The notes: generated by a model from the sequence alone, not told the origin. A stretch of DNA of 34,157 nucleotides from Ignavibacteria bacterium (GCA_026417495.1 JAOADD010000045.1:1-34157), one strand, 5' to 3'; shown: positions 15,336-25,635, counted from the first letter of the stretch. Translations and numbers: made by a program.

Positions 15336-16529
15336 ATGAATTATAACTTAATTTTGAAAAAAACTACCTCAGTAATTGCTCTAGTGATTTCAATAATTTT
15401 ATTTATTTTTTACAGTTGTGAACAAGAACCAAACGACTTAGGATTAAATTTTCTACCAGGGGACGATACACTCGGGACCAAGGTTCTTAACTCTGAAACT
15501 GATACTATTGAAATTACCAATTCCAGTTTTTTACAATATATTAACACTTATTCATCTTACTTTTCCCTTGTTGGTAAATTTCAAAATTATGAGTCAAAAC
15601 TTCTACTAAAATTTAAAGATATTACTTCTAATTATGATAGTTGTTCAGTTTTATCTGCGACTTTAAATTTGACTTATAATAATTATTATTTTCAGGATTC
15701 ACTCGGTATTACTTCATTTGACATACATCCACTCACTGATACCGTTACATTTAATACAATAACCTTTGATAAATTTAATAACTCATATATAGGTAGTGAT
15801 TTACTTGGTACTTACACGGGTACTTTAACAGATACTATAACAATAAATATTCCTTTTGATACTTCAACTGTAAGAAAATGGCTATGGAAAGCAGCAAATT
15901 CAAATTATCCTTATGTAAATTATGGAATGATATTAAATCCAAATTCGTCTTCAACTACTATTAAAGGATTTTATTCAAATTTAATACTTACAGATAGTAT
16001 TAAACCATATATAAAAGCAATTGTTCAGAAAGGTACAAAAATTGATACTATAGTATTAAACTCATCTGAATCTGTTACTTTAAGCAATGTAACAAACATT
16101 ATTATCCCACAAGATAGATTTATATTGAATACTGGAATAAGTTATAGAAGTATTCTAAAATTTGACCTCACAAAATTACCCCAAAAAGTTACTATTAATG
16201 ATGCTTATCTTGAGTTTAAATTAGATGGACCTAATTCATTCATAAAGAATAAATCAGATTCAAGAATTGCTTTTAGCAGAATAACAGATACAACAGGTAG
16301 TGTACAAACAGATGGGATATTGTTTTTTACATCAAAAAAAGATTCTGTAACTTATACTATAAGATTGCAATATATATTTCAAAAGTGGAATATGGGAGCA
16401 CCAAACCTTGGTGTTCTACTTAACTATGTTTATGATTATCAGGGTATTGATAAATATACATTTTACTCACAAAGCATATTTGACAACACTAAAAGACCTT
16501 TATTAATTCTTAGATATACACCAAGATGA
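15336..16529 (+). CDS. DUF4270-like lipoprotein
   Basis: I chose ATG 15336 over the TTG at 15312, because it gives a clean lipoprotein signal: MNYNLILKKTTSVIALVISI, hydrophobic core, then the YSC lipobox (Cys28). The mature part of about 370 residues is Ser/Thr-rich and beta-rich. It opens EQEPNDLGLNFLPGDDTLG, the pattern of the Bacteroidota DUF4270 family, and contains repeated beta-sandwich-like segments such as SYRSILKFDLTKLPQKVTIN followed by DAYLEFKL, reminiscent of DNRLRE/CBM96-like modules. Function is unknown; it is probably a surface or periplasm-facing outer-membrane lipoprotein. The last 4 bases overlap the barrel gene that follows (ATGA), suggesting the pair works together. Confidence 0.75.
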   Translation: MNYNLILKKTTSVIALVISIILFIFYSCEQEPNDLGLNFLPGDDTLGTKVLNSETDTIEITNSSFLQYINTYSSYFSLVGKFQNYESKLLLKFKDITSNYDSCSVLSATLNLTYNNYYFQDSLGITSFDIHPLTDTVTFNTITFDKFNNSYIGSDLLGTYTGTLTDTITINIPFDTSTVRKWLWKAANSNYPYVNYGMILNPNSSSTTIKGFYSNLILTDSIKPYIKAIVQKGTKIDTIVLNSSESVTLSNVTNIIIPQDRFILNTGISYRSILKFDLTKLPQKVTINDAYLEFKLDGPNSFIKNKSDSRIAFSRITDTTGSVQTDGILFFTSKKDSVTYTIRLQYIFQKWNMGAPNLGVLLNYVYDYQGIDKYTFYSQSIFDNTKRPLLILRYTPR

Positions 16530-17776
16530 AAAATATTGTTTTAATAGTTGTATTACTTTTGCCTTTTGCGTTATTTGCACAGGAAGAATTTAATGTTGGT
16601 TCTCCATATAATATTTATGGTTTAGGAGAACAGCAGTATTATGTAAGTAATAGAACGGAAGGAATGGGAGTTTTAGGAATTGCACTAACAGGTAATTATG
16701 TGAATAGTATTAATCCTGCAATAAATTACAGATTACCTTATACAATAATTTCTTTTGGGTTTGAATATGATTTTCTACATTCTTCTAATGGCAATAAAAG
16801 TTTTCATTTATCTAATGCAGATGTCTCAGGGTTTAATGTAGGAATTCCTATTGATAAAGATTTAGGATGGGTTTTAAATTTAGGCTTTAATCAAATGAAT
16901 CAAATTAATTATAAAATTGTAAACAACACATTCACAAATGGTCTACCAGTGAAAGCAACCTATGCAGGAAATGGTGGATTAGCAAGAATTAATATCGGAA
17001 TGTGTTTTGCAGGATTGAAAAATGTTAGTGCGGGTTTTGAATATAATTACTCATTTGGAAATGTGAAGAAATTAGCTTTACTAGATTTCAATAATTCTCA
17101 ATATGTAAACTCCTATAGACGAATTGAGAATAATATAAGTGGGTCTTTTTTAAAAGGTGGATTAGCATTTAATATCGGAAGAATGTTCACTGAACTTAAG
17201 AATGAAGATCTAACGATAGCATTTTTATATCAAACCAAATATAACCTAACTTCAGAAGCAGAAGTTATTAATCAGACAGTAGTAGGATTAGATACAACAA
17301 CACTAAGTCCTGCAGATATAAAATATCCCCAAGCTTTTGGATTTGGACTAATGAATAAATTTGGTGATAGAGTAATAGTTGCTGGAGATTTGTTTATGCA
17401 ACAATGGAGCGAATACAAAGTAGGAAATCAAACATCAGCAAATCTAAGAAATTCAATGAGATTCGCTTTAGGAGTTGAAATTACACCACCCCCTAAACCT
17501 GAATTTGAAACTTTCTGGACTAATAAATATTACAGAATTGGAGCATTTTATGAGAAGACAAACTTATTTGTCAACAATGAAACAATTAATTTTTTTGGTA
17601 TAAATGCAGGTATTGGAATTCCACTTAATCAGTACAATACAATAGATATTGGATTATCTTTTGCTACTAGAGGTAAGACATCTAATGGATTGATAAAAGA
17701 TAATATTTTTAAAATCACAGCGGGTTTTAATTTCGGTGAACTATGGTTCATACGAATAAGTGAAGAAGAAAAATAA
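16526..17776 (+). CDS. Outer-membrane beta-barrel, FadL/OMPP1-like
   Basis: The 416-residue protein has a signal peptide (MKNIVLIVVLLLPFALFAQ, cleavage after Q19). Its start, SPYNIYGLGEQQYYVSNRTE then GMGVLGIALTGNYVNSINPA, is the short N-terminal hatch-like region seen in FadL-like barrels of Bacteroidota, where SxNPA-type motifs are typical. Alternating beta strands fill the rest, including GLMNKFGDRVIVAGDLFMQQ and GIGIPLNQYNTIDIGLSFAT. The substrate is not predictable. It is translationally coupled to the DUF4270-like lipoprotein upstream (4-base overlap), and rpiB starts 11 bases after it. Confidence 0.8.
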   Translation: MKNIVLIVVLLLPFALFAQEEFNVGSPYNIYGLGEQQYYVSNRTEGMGVLGIALTGNYVNSINPAINYRLPYTIISFGFEYDFLHSSNGNKSFHLSNADVSGFNVGIPIDKDLGWVLNLGFNQMNQINYKIVNNTFTNGLPVKATYAGNGGLARINIGMCFAGLKNVSAGFEYNYSFGNVKKLALLDFNNSQYVNSYRRIENNISGSFLKGGLAFNIGRMFTELKNEDLTIAFLYQTKYNLTSEAEVINQTVVGLDTTTLSPADIKYPQAFGFGLMNKFGDRVIVAGDLFMQQWSEYKVGNQTSANLRNSMRFALGVEITPPPKPEFETFWTNKYYRIGAFYEKTNLFVNNETINFFGINAGIGIPLNQYNTIDIGLSFATRGKTSNGLIKDNIFKITAGFNFGELWFIRISEEEK

Positions 17777-17787
17777 ATAAAATATTT

Positions 17788-18234
17788 ATGGAAGAGAAAT
17801 TTACTATATCTATAGGTTCAGATCATAGAGGATATGAATTGAAAGAATTAATTAAAAATTATCTTAAATCTGAAGGTTATAATATAATTGATTTTGGCAC
17901 ACATACAAAAGAAAGTGTAGATTATCCAGACTTTGCAGTAAAAGTAGCAACAAGTGTCAAAGAAGGTAAAGCAAAATATGGAATTGCTATTTGTGGAAGT
18001 GGAATTGGGGTATCAATAGCAGCAAATAAAATAAAGGGAATAAGAGCAGTTAATGCAACATCGGAAATTATAACAGAAATGTCAAGAAAACATAATAATG
18101 CCAATGTAATTTGTTTTGGTGCAGATACAATTAATTTTGCGACAGCAAAAAAATATTTAACAATATTCTTCAACACAGAATTTGAACAAGAAGAAAGACA
18201 TTTAAGAAGAGTTGAAAAATTAAATTCATTATAA
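17788..18234 (+). CDS. rpiB: Ribose-5-phosphate isomerase B
   Basis: Interconverts ribose 5-phosphate and ribulose 5-phosphate in the cytoplasm. The 148-residue length is typical. Landmarks: SIGSDHRGYELK (8-19), IDFGTHTKESVDYPDFA, the catalytic cysteine in IAICGSGIGVSIAANK, and HNNANVICFGAD containing the general-acid/phosphate region. It belongs to the RpiB/LacAB family, not to RpiA. It sits in a tight plus-strand run, with glyA 17 bases downstream. Confidence 0.96.
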   Translation: MEEKFTISIGSDHRGYELKELIKNYLKSEGYNIIDFGTHTKESVDYPDFAVKVATSVKEGKAKYGIAICGSGIGVSIAANKIKGIRAVNATSEIITEMSRKHNNANVICFGADTINFATAKKYLTIFFNTEFEQEERHLRRVEKLNSL

Positions 18235-18251
18235 AATAAATTATAAAATAT

Positions 18252-19541
18252 ATGCAAAACTTAAAACAAAAAGATATAGATATTTATAATGCGATTCAAA
18301 ATGAAACGCAGAGACAATTAAACAAATTGGAATTAATTGCATCAGAAAATTTTGTATCAAATGCTGTTATTGAAGCACTCGGTTCAGTACTTACAAATAA
18401 ATATGCAGAAGGATATCCTGGAAAACGATATTATGGTGGTTGCGAATTTGTAGATGTTGCAGAAAATCTAGCTCGAGATAGAGCGAAACAACTTTTCGGT
18501 GCTGAGTATGCAAATGTACAACCCCACTCAGGGAGCCAAGCAAATATGGCTGTATATTTCACTCTGGTGAAACCAGGAGATAAAGTTATGGGAATGGATT
18601 TATCACATGGTGGTCACTTAACTCACGGTTCAAAAGTAAATTTCTCAGGTATTTTATATGATTTCTGTGCTTATGGCGTTCATCCCGATACGGGTTATAT
18701 TGATTATGATATGGTGGAAGAAGTAGCAAAAAGAGAAAAACCAAAAATGATTACAGTTGGTGCAAGTGCTTATTCAAGAAATATTAATTATAAAATTTTC
18801 AGAGAAATAGCTGATAAGGTTGGGGCATTTCTTTTTGCAGATATTGCTCACCCAGCAGGATTAATCGCAAAGAAATTACTTGATGACCCACTTCCTTATT
18901 GCCATGTAGTTGCAACAACAACCCATAAAACTTTGAGAGGACCAAGAGGTGGAATGATATTAATTGGAAAAGACTTTGAAAATCCTTTTGGTATAAAAGC
19001 ACCAAAATCAGGCAGAGTAAAAATGATGAGTGAATTGATAGACTCAATGGTAATGCCAGGGGTGCAAGGAGGTCCTCTTATGCACGTAATAGCAGCAAAA
19101 GCGGTTGCGTTTAAAGAAGCGCTTGACGATAGCTTTACAAGCTATGCAAAGCAAATTATCAGCAATGCAAAAACACTTGCAAGCAAATTAATTTCTTATG
19201 GTTTTAAAATTATTTCTGATGGTACAGATAATCACCTTATGTTAATTGATTTAAGAAATAAAAATATTACTGGTAAAGCTGCACAGGAAGCACTTGATGA
19301 AGTTGGAATAACTTGTAATAAAAATGCAGTTCCTTTCGATGATAAAAGCCCAATGATTACAAGTGGAATAAGATTAGGAACACCTGCTTTAACAACAAGA
19401 GGAATGAAAGAACCAGAAATGGAATTAATAGCTGATTTTATAAACAAAGTTATCTCAAACCCTGATAATGAAAAAGTAAAAGAGGAAGTTAAGAACGAAG
19501 TTTTAGCTCTAACTTCGAAATTCCCAATGTATGCCTACTAA
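18252..19541 (+). CDS. glyA: Serine hydroxymethyltransferase
   Basis: A PLP enzyme that converts serine and tetrahydrofolate to glycine and methylene-THF. The 429-residue product shows [40 protein letters not shown], the cofactor aspartate in FADIAHPAG, and the Schiff-base lysine K226 in [13 protein letters not shown]. Length and all motifs are complete. It is a housekeeping gene in an operon-like run; its last 11 bases overlap tatC. Confidence 0.97.
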   Translation: MQNLKQKDIDIYNAIQNETQRQLNKLELIASENFVSNAVIEALGSVLTNKYAEGYPGKRYYGGCEFVDVAENLARDRAKQLFGAEYANVQPHSGSQANMAVYFTLVKPGDKVMGMDLSHGGHLTHGSKVNFSGILYDFCAYGVHPDTGYIDYDMVEEVAKREKPKMITVGASAYSRNINYKIFREIADKVGAFLFADIAHPAGLIAKKLLDDPLPYCHVVATTTHKTLRGPRGGMILIGKDFENPFGIKAPKSGRVKMMSELIDSMVMPGVQGGPLMHVIAAKAVAFKEALDDSFTSYAKQIISNAKTLASKLISYGFKIISDGTDNHLMLIDLRNKNITGKAAQEALDEVGITCNKNAVPFDDKSPMITSGIRLGTPALTTRGMKEPEMELIADFINKVISNPDNEKVKEEVKNEVLALTSKFPMYAY

Positions 19542-20289
19542 TGAAAATCAGTATGCTGATAAAGAAATGAACTTTTTAGACCACCTTGAAGAGTTAAGGT
19601 GGCGAATAATAAAGTCAATTATTGCTATAATTGTGTGTGCAGTTTTTGTTGGTATTTTTTCAGATTATATAATTACAAACATTTTACTTTTACCCGCGAA
19701 ACAGACTGAACCACCTTTAAATATTATTAATTTAAAACCTTATGGACAGGTTACTTTGTATCTTGAAGTAATAATTATTGGAGGTGTTATTTTGAGTATT
19801 CCCGTTATTATGTATCAGTTCTGGAAATTCATTCAACCAGGATTATTAATGAATGAACGAAAATACATTTCGAGTATTATTATATTTACTATATTATGCT
19901 TTTTACTTGGTGTTGCTTTTATATATTTTATTTTTCTTCCAATAGCTCTCGGCTTTTTTGCAAAATTTGGTTCTTCATTAATACAAAACCAAATAGCAGT
20001 CGATGAATATTTATCTTTTGTACTTTCAATGATACTTGTTGGAGGTTTAGTTTTTGAGCTACCTGTAGTTTCTTTTTTTCTTGCAAAACTTGGAATACTT
20101 ACAAACACTTTTATGAAAAAATACAGAAGGCATGCTATAGTTCTTATTTTAATTTTAGCAGGAATTTTAACTCCAACCCCTGATATTGCTAGTCAACTTT
20201 TACTCGGAATTCCATTACTATTACTTTATGAAATTAGTATTTTAATTTGTAAATATACCCAGAAGAAACCTTCTGAGTTAAAAACTTGA
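19531..20289 (+). CDS. tatC: Twin-arginine translocase subunit TatC
   Basis: The six-TM core of the Tat export system, which recognises the twin-arginine signal peptide. The 252-residue product starts with a cytoplasmic segment carrying [12 protein letters not shown] (residues 15-26), the TatC hallmark. Later come [15 protein letters not shown] in the first cytoplasmic loop, [15 protein letters not shown], and [20 protein letters not shown] in the last TM pair. The start at 19531 overlaps glyA by 11 bases; an internal ATG at 19567 is possible. No tatA/B is in the window. Confidence 0.95.
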   Translation: MPTNENQYADKEMNFLDHLEELRWRIIKSIIAIIVCAVFVGIFSDYIITNILLLPAKQTEPPLNIINLKPYGQVTLYLEVIIIGGVILSIPVIMYQFWKFIQPGLLMNERKYISSIIIFTILCFLLGVAFIYFIFLPIALGFFAKFGSSLIQNQIAVDEYLSFVLSMILVGGLVFELPVVSFFLAKLGILTNTFMKKYRRHAIVLILILAGILTPTPDIASQLLLGIPLLLLYEISILICKYTQKKPSELKT

Positions 20290-20293
20290 TTGA

Positions 20294-21259
20294 ATGAATA
20301 AAAATATTATAAAACCCATAGAGAAGGATTTGAGAGAATTTCAAAAGCGATTTTCTTCTATCCTAAAGTCAAAAATTACTTTACTTGATTTAATACTTAA
20401 ATATGTATTAAAACAAAAAGGTAAAAAAATTAGACCTTTATTAGTATTACTTAGTGCAAAATTAATTGGTAATATAAATGATAGGACATATACAGCAGCG
20501 ATTCTTGTAGAATTATTACATACAGCTACTTTAATTCATGATGATGTAGTTGATGATGCAAAAGTAAGGAGAGGAATAGCTTCTATAAATGCAGTGTGGA
20601 AGAATAAAGCAGCAGTTTTAATTGGTGATTATTTATTATCTAAAGGATTGCTTGTTTCACTTGAAAATAATGAATTCGAATTTTTAAGGATAACATCCGA
20701 AGCAGTAAAAAGGATGAGTGAAGGAGAACTTTTGCAAATTCAACGCTCAAGAAAATTCGATGCTACTGAAGAAACTTACTTTGAAGTAATTTCTAATAAG
20801 ACAGCTTCTTTGATAAAAACTTGTTGTAAATTAGGAGCATATAGCGTTACAAATAATAAGGAATATATTGATAAATTAGCAAATTTTGGTGAAAATTTAG
20901 GGATTGCTTTTCAGTTAAGAGATGACTTGCTTGATTATATGGGAAGAAAAAAATTATTAGGAAAATCTATCGGAAATGATATTAAAGAAAAGAAATTTAC
21001 TTTACCATTACTATATTCTTTAAATCATGCACCAAAGAAAGTATCTTACGAAATCATTAAATTGATAAAAAGTAATTCTACTAAGAAATTTGACGCTGTA
21101 TACGATTTTGTTAATAATTATGGAGGGATTGAACACACTAATGAAAAAACAAAATATTATTGCGAATTAGCTAGAGAAAATTTAAAAATATTTAAGAATT
21201 CCGATGCAAAAACTGCATTGGACAATTTAGTTGATTTTGTCTCAAGCAGAGAATATTAA
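20294..21259 (+). CDS. Polyprenyl diphosphate synthase (trans-type)
   Basis: Condenses allylic diphosphate with several isopentenyl diphosphates, probably to make the quinone or carrier side chain. The 321-residue product has the first aspartate-rich motif DDVVD (83-87, in LIHDDVVDDAKVRRG) and the second, DDLLD (210-214, in FQLRDDLLDYMG). GKKIRPLLVLLSAKL (43-57) binds IPP. There is no bulky aromatic just before the first DDxxD (HTATLIH), which suggests a long-chain product (hepta- to octaprenyl, IspB/HepT-like) rather than farnesyl or geranyl. Starts 4 bases after tatC; it is the last gene of the run and convergent with the SpoU gene. Confidence 0.93.
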   Translation: MNKNIIKPIEKDLREFQKRFSSILKSKITLLDLILKYVLKQKGKKIRPLLVLLSAKLIGNINDRTYTAAILVELLHTATLIHDDVVDDAKVRRGIASINAVWKNKAAVLIGDYLLSKGLLVSLENNEFEFLRITSEAVKRMSEGELLQIQRSRKFDATEETYFEVISNKTASLIKTCCKLGAYSVTNNKEYIDKLANFGENLGIAFQLRDDLLDYMGRKKLLGKSIGNDIKEKKFTLPLLYSLNHAPKKVSYEIIKLIKSNSTKKFDAVYDFVNNYGGIEHTNEKTKYYCELARENLKIFKNSDAKTALDNLVDFVSSREY

Positions 21260-21272
21260 TCTTATATTAATT

Positions 21273-21821
21273 TTATTTTAGAATACCATTTCCCATCGAA
21301 ATTTTTACTGTTTCATATACTGCAATTCCAAAAGCAACTGCAACATTTAGAGATTGTTTTATTCCAAACATCGGTATTTCAAGTGAGGAATCAGCAATTG
21401 AAATAAGTTCTTTTGAAACACCCGTAATTTCATTACCAACAACAATAGCTAATGGAAAGTCATCTTTTGTGAGCTCCCAGTAATACCTTTTTAAGTCAGT
21501 GATTTCAAGTACAAATATTTTTACTCTTTTCTCTCTTAATTCATTAACCACCTCTATTGCACTTTTCCGATATTCCCAAGGAACACTTAAAGTTGCTCCT
21601 AAAGCAACTTTCTCAATTTCTTTTCTCGGTGGATGAGGTGTATAACCAGTTAAATATAACTTTTCGATAAGTGCTGCATCCGATGTCCTAAATATTGCTC
21701 CAACATTATATATACTACGAATATTTTCACATATAGCATATACAGGATTCCTTTTAAAATTTTTTATTTCAATAAGACTTTTTCTCATTGCCTTAATTTC
21801 TTCATGGCTAAGTTTTCTCAT
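21273..21821 (-). CDS. SpoU/TrmH-family RNA 2'-O-methyltransferase
   Basis: A SPOUT-fold SAM-dependent RNA methyltransferase. The three SpoU motifs are visible: NIRSIYNVGAIFRTSDA (motif 1), LAIVVGNEITGVSKE (motif 2) and LEIPMFGIKQSLNVAVAFGI (motif 3), the last forming the trefoil knot. About 182 residues, lacking the N-terminal substrate-binding domain of larger SpoU enzymes. The RNA target (tRNA or rRNA) cannot be told. I prefer ATG 21821 (AAGAG ahead of it) to the TTG at 21842, which has no ribosome site. It is divergent from the DinG-like gene across about 120 bases. Confidence 0.9.
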   Translation of the reverse strand: MRKLSHEEIKAMRKSLIEIKNFKRNPVYAICENIRSIYNVGAIFRTSDAALIEKLYLTGYTPHPPRKEIEKVALGATLSVPWEYRKSAIEVVNELREKRVKIFVLEITDLKRYYWELTKDDFPLAIVVGNEITGVSKELISIADSSLEIPMFGIKQSLNVAVAFGIAVYETVKISMGNGILK

Positions 21822-21941
21822 TACACTCTTTTTTAATTCCAAATTAATATTTTAGTTTATCATATACAGTGAAATAAAGAATCAAGGAGAGATATACTTT
21901 TTTACTTAATATGAGAATATAAAATTAAGTAAATTTACAAT

Positions 21942-23963
21942 ATGAATACTAAAGAGGAAATAACAAATTTCTTTATTGAAGATGGTTTATTATCAAAAAA
22001 TTTTGAAAACTATGAATTCCGAAATTCACAACTAGAGATGGCCCTTGCAGTATATGAAACACTTATAAACAGAGAACATATCTTTATAGAGGCTCCTACT
22101 GGTATAGGAAAAAGTTTTGCTTATTTAGTCCCAGCAATATACTATGCAAAAGAATCAAATAAAAAAGCAGTTATATCAACAAACACAATAAACTTACAGG
22201 AACAACTAATACATAAAGATTTACCAACCTTACATAAACTTTTACCTTTAGAATTCAAATCTGCAATAATAAAGGGGAAAAATAATTATCTCTGTCCAAA
22301 CAGACTTGAAATAGCTCTCGAAAAAGCAAATACTCTCTTCAACGATTCTGAATTAGCTAGTCTTGAAGAAATTGAACAATGGGCAAGAAGAACCAATGAT
22401 GGAACTTTATCAGATATTGAATTTCCAGTAGACATGAATGTTTGGCAAAGTGTATGTGCAGAACATGGAATTTGTACAAGTAAAACCTGTGGACCAATTG
22501 AAACCACAAAATGCTTTTACCAGAAAGCAAAGCATAAACTTTCAGAAGCTGATATAGTAATTGTAAATCATCATTTATTCTTCACCCTTTTTGAAGCATA
22601 TAAAGATCCCGAATCTGACGGCTATCTGTTTGGGAATGATTTTTTAATATTTGATGAAGCACAAACTGTTGAAAATGTTGCCTCAGAACATATAGTACCT
22701 TCTATTTCAAGGGATATGATAAAATATCACTTAAACAGGTTATACAACCCTAACACTAAAAAAGGGTTTCTTGCTACTTTTCCTGAATTATTAACAATAA
22801 TACCAATTATAGAAAACCTTTTAGACTTAAATAAAAAGTTTTTTCAAAACATAAGAGAAAAACTTTTCAAAAACATTAATGAGAAAAAGTTAGCTGTTAG
22901 AGTGCTTGAACAAGATTTTGTTGATAACATTTTAAAAGATGAAATAAAACATTTAACATCAAAATTAGGAGCATTAGTTAAATACTGTAGAAATGATCTT
23001 GAGGAAAATGAATTAAATGATTACAGGTTAAAATTTTTAGAGTTTAATATTTTGATTGATGAATTTATTAAACAAGCAAAGAATCAAGAAAACTGTGTAT
23101 ATTGGGTAGAGTTATCTTCTCAAAAGCATGACTCAAATATATCACTGTGTGTATCCCCTGTGGACTTATCAGATTATTTTAGAAAAAATATATTTAAATC
23201 GAATAACACTTGCATTCTTACAAGCGCAACACTTTCAATTAAGAAGAGCTTCGACTATTTTAAAAATAGACTTGGTGGAGAAGTTGCAAAGGAATTAATT
23301 TTACCAACTCAATTTGATTTTTATAATCAGGTAAAAATTTATATACCTAAAGATATTCCACCACCACCAATAGAAGATAAAGATGATTATTATTTAAACT
23401 TGAAAGATTGGATATATTATTTTATTAAAATGACTAATGGAAAAGCCCTTGTATTATTTACAAATTCAAGAGCTTTAAAAAAAGTTGCTGATGCTTTGAG
23501 AGAAAAACTCAATGAAGATAATATTCCTTTTTACATACAAAGTGAAGGTAAGTCAAGAAAATTTCTTCTTGATAGGTTCAAGTCTGAAATAGATTCTGTT
23601 TTATTTGGTCTTGATAGTTTTTGGTTAGGTATTGATGTTCCAGGAGAAGCGTTAACAAATTTAATTATTACAAGACTACCATTTCAGGTTCCCGATCACC
23701 CTTTAATACAAGCAAAAATGGAATATATAGATTCAAAAGGAGGTAATAGTTTTACTGATTATGCACTACCCGAAGCAATATTCAAGTTCAGACAAGGTAT
23801 AGGTAGATTAATAAGGAATAAAACTGATAAAGGTATTATTGCAATTCTTGATAAAAGGATTATATCAAAACCCTACGGGAAACAATTTCTAAACTCGATT
23901 GATAAATGCCCAATTTCTATAATTACAGAAATGGGTGAAAATACAATTGACATTTTTGAATGA
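21942..23963 (+). CDS. DinG/XPD-like Fe-S superfamily 2 helicase
   Basis: The 673-residue ATP-dependent 5'-3' DNA helicase is of the XPD/DinG group, active in repair and in unwinding DNA-RNA hybrids or secondary structure. Walker A is EAPTGIGKSFA (50-60), Walker B is FDEAQ (237-241), and motif VI is FKFRQGIGRLIRNKTDKG. Between them lie the cysteines of the iron-sulphur domain: C118, C172, C178, C183 and C191. C178-x4-C183 matches the spacing in E. coli DinG, so four of the five probably ligate a 4Fe-4S cluster. No exonuclease domain is fused at the N-terminus. Confidence 0.92.
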   Translation: MNTKEEITNFFIEDGLLSKNFENYEFRNSQLEMALAVYETLINREHIFIEAPTGIGKSFAYLVPAIYYAKESNKKAVISTNTINLQEQLIHKDLPTLHKLLPLEFKSAIIKGKNNYLCPNRLEIALEKANTLFNDSELASLEEIEQWARRTNDGTLSDIEFPVDMNVWQSVCAEHGICTSKTCGPIETTKCFYQKAKHKLSEADIVIVNHHLFFTLFEAYKDPESDGYLFGNDFLIFDEAQTVENVASEHIVPSISRDMIKYHLNRLYNPNTKKGFLATFPELLTIIPIIENLLDLNKKFFQNIREKLFKNINEKKLAVRVLEQDFVDNILKDEIKHLTSKLGALVKYCRNDLEENELNDYRLKFLEFNILIDEFIKQAKNQENCVYWVELSSQKHDSNISLCVSPVDLSDYFRKNIFKSNNTCILTSATLSIKKSFDYFKNRLGGEVAKELILPTQFDFYNQVKIYIPKDIPPPPIEDKDDYYLNLKDWIYYFIKMTNGKALVLFTNSRALKKVADALREKLNEDNIPFYIQSEGKSRKFLLDRFKSEIDSVLFGLDSFWLGIDVPGEALTNLIITRLPFQVPDHPLIQAKMEYIDSKGGNSFTDYALPEAIFKFRQGIGRLIRNKTDKGIIAILDKRIISKPYGKQFLNSIDKCPISIITEMGENTIDIFE

Positions 23964-24008
23964 CGAAAATAATTTTTATTAATAAAGGATTATTATATTT
24001 TGTAATGT

Positions 24009-25604
24009 ATGGAAAACATTCCTAAACAAAATAATTCAAAAGAAACAAAAAACCAAGAAGAGCAGCGAGAAGAAAAAATATATAAGCATGATATTAACAA
24101 TGAATTTGCAGAACAAAATTACGAGGATAATTCCGTTAATACTAATGAAGAAGAAATTACAGAAATAGATGACATTGAAGCAATAAGATATATAATTAAA
24201 AATAGAAAGGAAGAGGACGCAGGTTCAAAAATGAATTATGATAATCCATTGTATAAAGATGCACGGTCCTGTGCTGTGAAAATTATCTGTAGATATGAAC
24301 GATCGGATGCATATATAGATAAATTAATTGACAATGAACTAAAGTATAACCATTACTTGAATGATTTCGATAAATCATTACTAAATGAACTGGTACATGG
24401 TGTAGTAAGATGGATAAGAAGATTAGATTGGTTTCTTAATGGTTTTTATAGAGGGAACTATGAGAAATGTGTTCCTGAGGTAAAAAATGCAATGAGAGTT
24501 GCACTATATCAAATAATGTTTCTTAATAAAATTCCTTTCTCTGCTGCTGTAAATGAAGCGGTAGAGTTTGTGAAGAGAATACATGGGGAAAAACATGCTG
24601 GTGTTGTAAATGGGTTATTGCGAACCATAATAAGAACACTTGATGCTCTCGTTTGGCCTACAAGAGAAATAGATGAAGCAAATTACTTAGGAATAATTCA
24701 ATCGCATCCTAATTGGTTAGTAAAGAGATGGATTCAACGATTTGGATTTGATGAGACACAAAAATTATGCGAGGCAAATAATAAAAGACCAGCCCTTACA
24801 TTAAGATATAATCCTTTGAAAATTACAGAGCAAGAATTTACAGAATATTTAAATCAAAAAGGATTAATCTACGCAAAGACTAATTACTTACAAGAATTTT
24901 TTAATGTGAAAATTTTTTCTAAATTTCAAGAGGATGAATATTTTAAGAGTGGATACTTTTCAATTCAAGATGAAAGTGCGGGTTTAATTTCATATCTAGT
25001 AGATCCAAGAGAAAATGAATTAATTCTAGACGCTTGCGCTGCTCCTGGAGGTAAAACAATCCATATGTCAGAAATATCAAAAGGAAAAGCATACATAGTA
25101 GCAGTTGATAAATATTTATCAAGAGCAGAAGCAATGAAAAGGAATATAGATAGATATAAACTCACAAATGTTACAATCCTTTATGATGATATTTCAAACC
25201 CAACAACAGAAATATTGAAGACAAAAATAATTGGTAAAGTTGATAAAGTCCTTGTTGACGCACCTTGTTCAGGTTTCGGAGTTATATCTAAAAAGCCAGA
25301 GATTAAATGGAAACGCGATTCAAAAGATATTCCTAAATTGCAAAAGATTCAATTAGAAATATTAGAAAATTCTATCAAATATTTAAGACCAGGTGGATCA
25401 ATAATTTACAGCACCTGCACGATAGAACAAGAAGAAAATGCAGATGTAATTCATATTTTCCTCGATAGACATCCTGAATTTGAGGTTGTAAATGCAAAGG
25501 ATTTCGTAAATGAAAATGTTGTGAATCAAGAAGGATTTATTGAAACTTTTCCCCACATCCATCACATAGATGGTGCATTCGGAGCAAGATTGAAAATGAA
25601 ATAA
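24009..25604 (+). CDS. RsmB-like 16S rRNA m5C methyltransferase with acidic N-terminal extension
   Basis: Three parts are seen in 531 residues. Residues 1-75 are hydrophilic, rich in Glu, Asn and Lys, and of low complexity. Residues about 80-210 are a NusB-like RNA-binding domain (ARSCAVKIICRYERSDAYID, NEAVEFVKRIHGEKHAGVVN). The rest is a Rossmann SAM methyltransferase of the NSUN/RsmB type: DACAAPGGKTIHM binds SAM, VDAPCSGFGVISKKPEIKW has the PCS cysteine for enzyme release, and YSTCTIEQEENADVI has the catalytic TC cysteine. RsmB methylates C967 of 16S rRNA in E. coli. The extension is absent from E. coli RsmB; the true start could be internal, but no better ATG with a ribosome site is seen. 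Confidence 0.92.
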   Translation: MENIPKQNNSKETKNQEEQREEKIYKHDINNEFAEQNYEDNSVNTNEEEITEIDDIEAIRYIIKNRKEEDAGSKMNYDNPLYKDARSCAVKIICRYERSDAYIDKLIDNELKYNHYLNDFDKSLLNELVHGVVRWIRRLDWFLNGFYRGNYEKCVPEVKNAMRVALYQIMFLNKIPFSAAVNEAVEFVKRIHGEKHAGVVNGLLRTIIRTLDALVWPTREIDEANYLGIIQSHPNWLVKRWIQRFGFDETQKLCEANNKRPALTLRYNPLKITEQEFTEYLNQKGLIYAKTNYLQEFFNVKIFSKFQEDEYFKSGYFSIQDESAGLISYLVDPRENELILDACAAPGGKTIHMSEISKGKAYIVAVDKYLSRAEAMKRNIDRYKLTNVTILYDDISNPTTEILKTKIIGKVDKVLVDAPCSGFGVISKKPEIKWKRDSKDIPKLQKIQLEILENSIKYLRPGGSIIYSTCTIEQEENADVIHIFLDRHPEFEVVNAKDFVNENVVNQEGFIETFPHIHHIDGAFGARLKMK

Positions 25605-25606
25605 AA

Positions 25607-25635
25607 AAGGTGATTTATAAATTATAAATCACCTT
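25607..25635 (-). terminator. Perfect palindromic terminator between convergent genes
   Basis: AAGGTGATTTATAA (25607-25620) and TTATAAATCACCTT (25622-25635) are a perfect 14-base inverted repeat around one base; a 12-pair stem with a 5-base loop is realistic. On the minus strand the stem is followed by TTTTTT, so it should end transcription of the LysM gene cluster. On the plus strand the hairpin lies just after the methyltransferase stop but has no T run. Confidence 0.75.
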
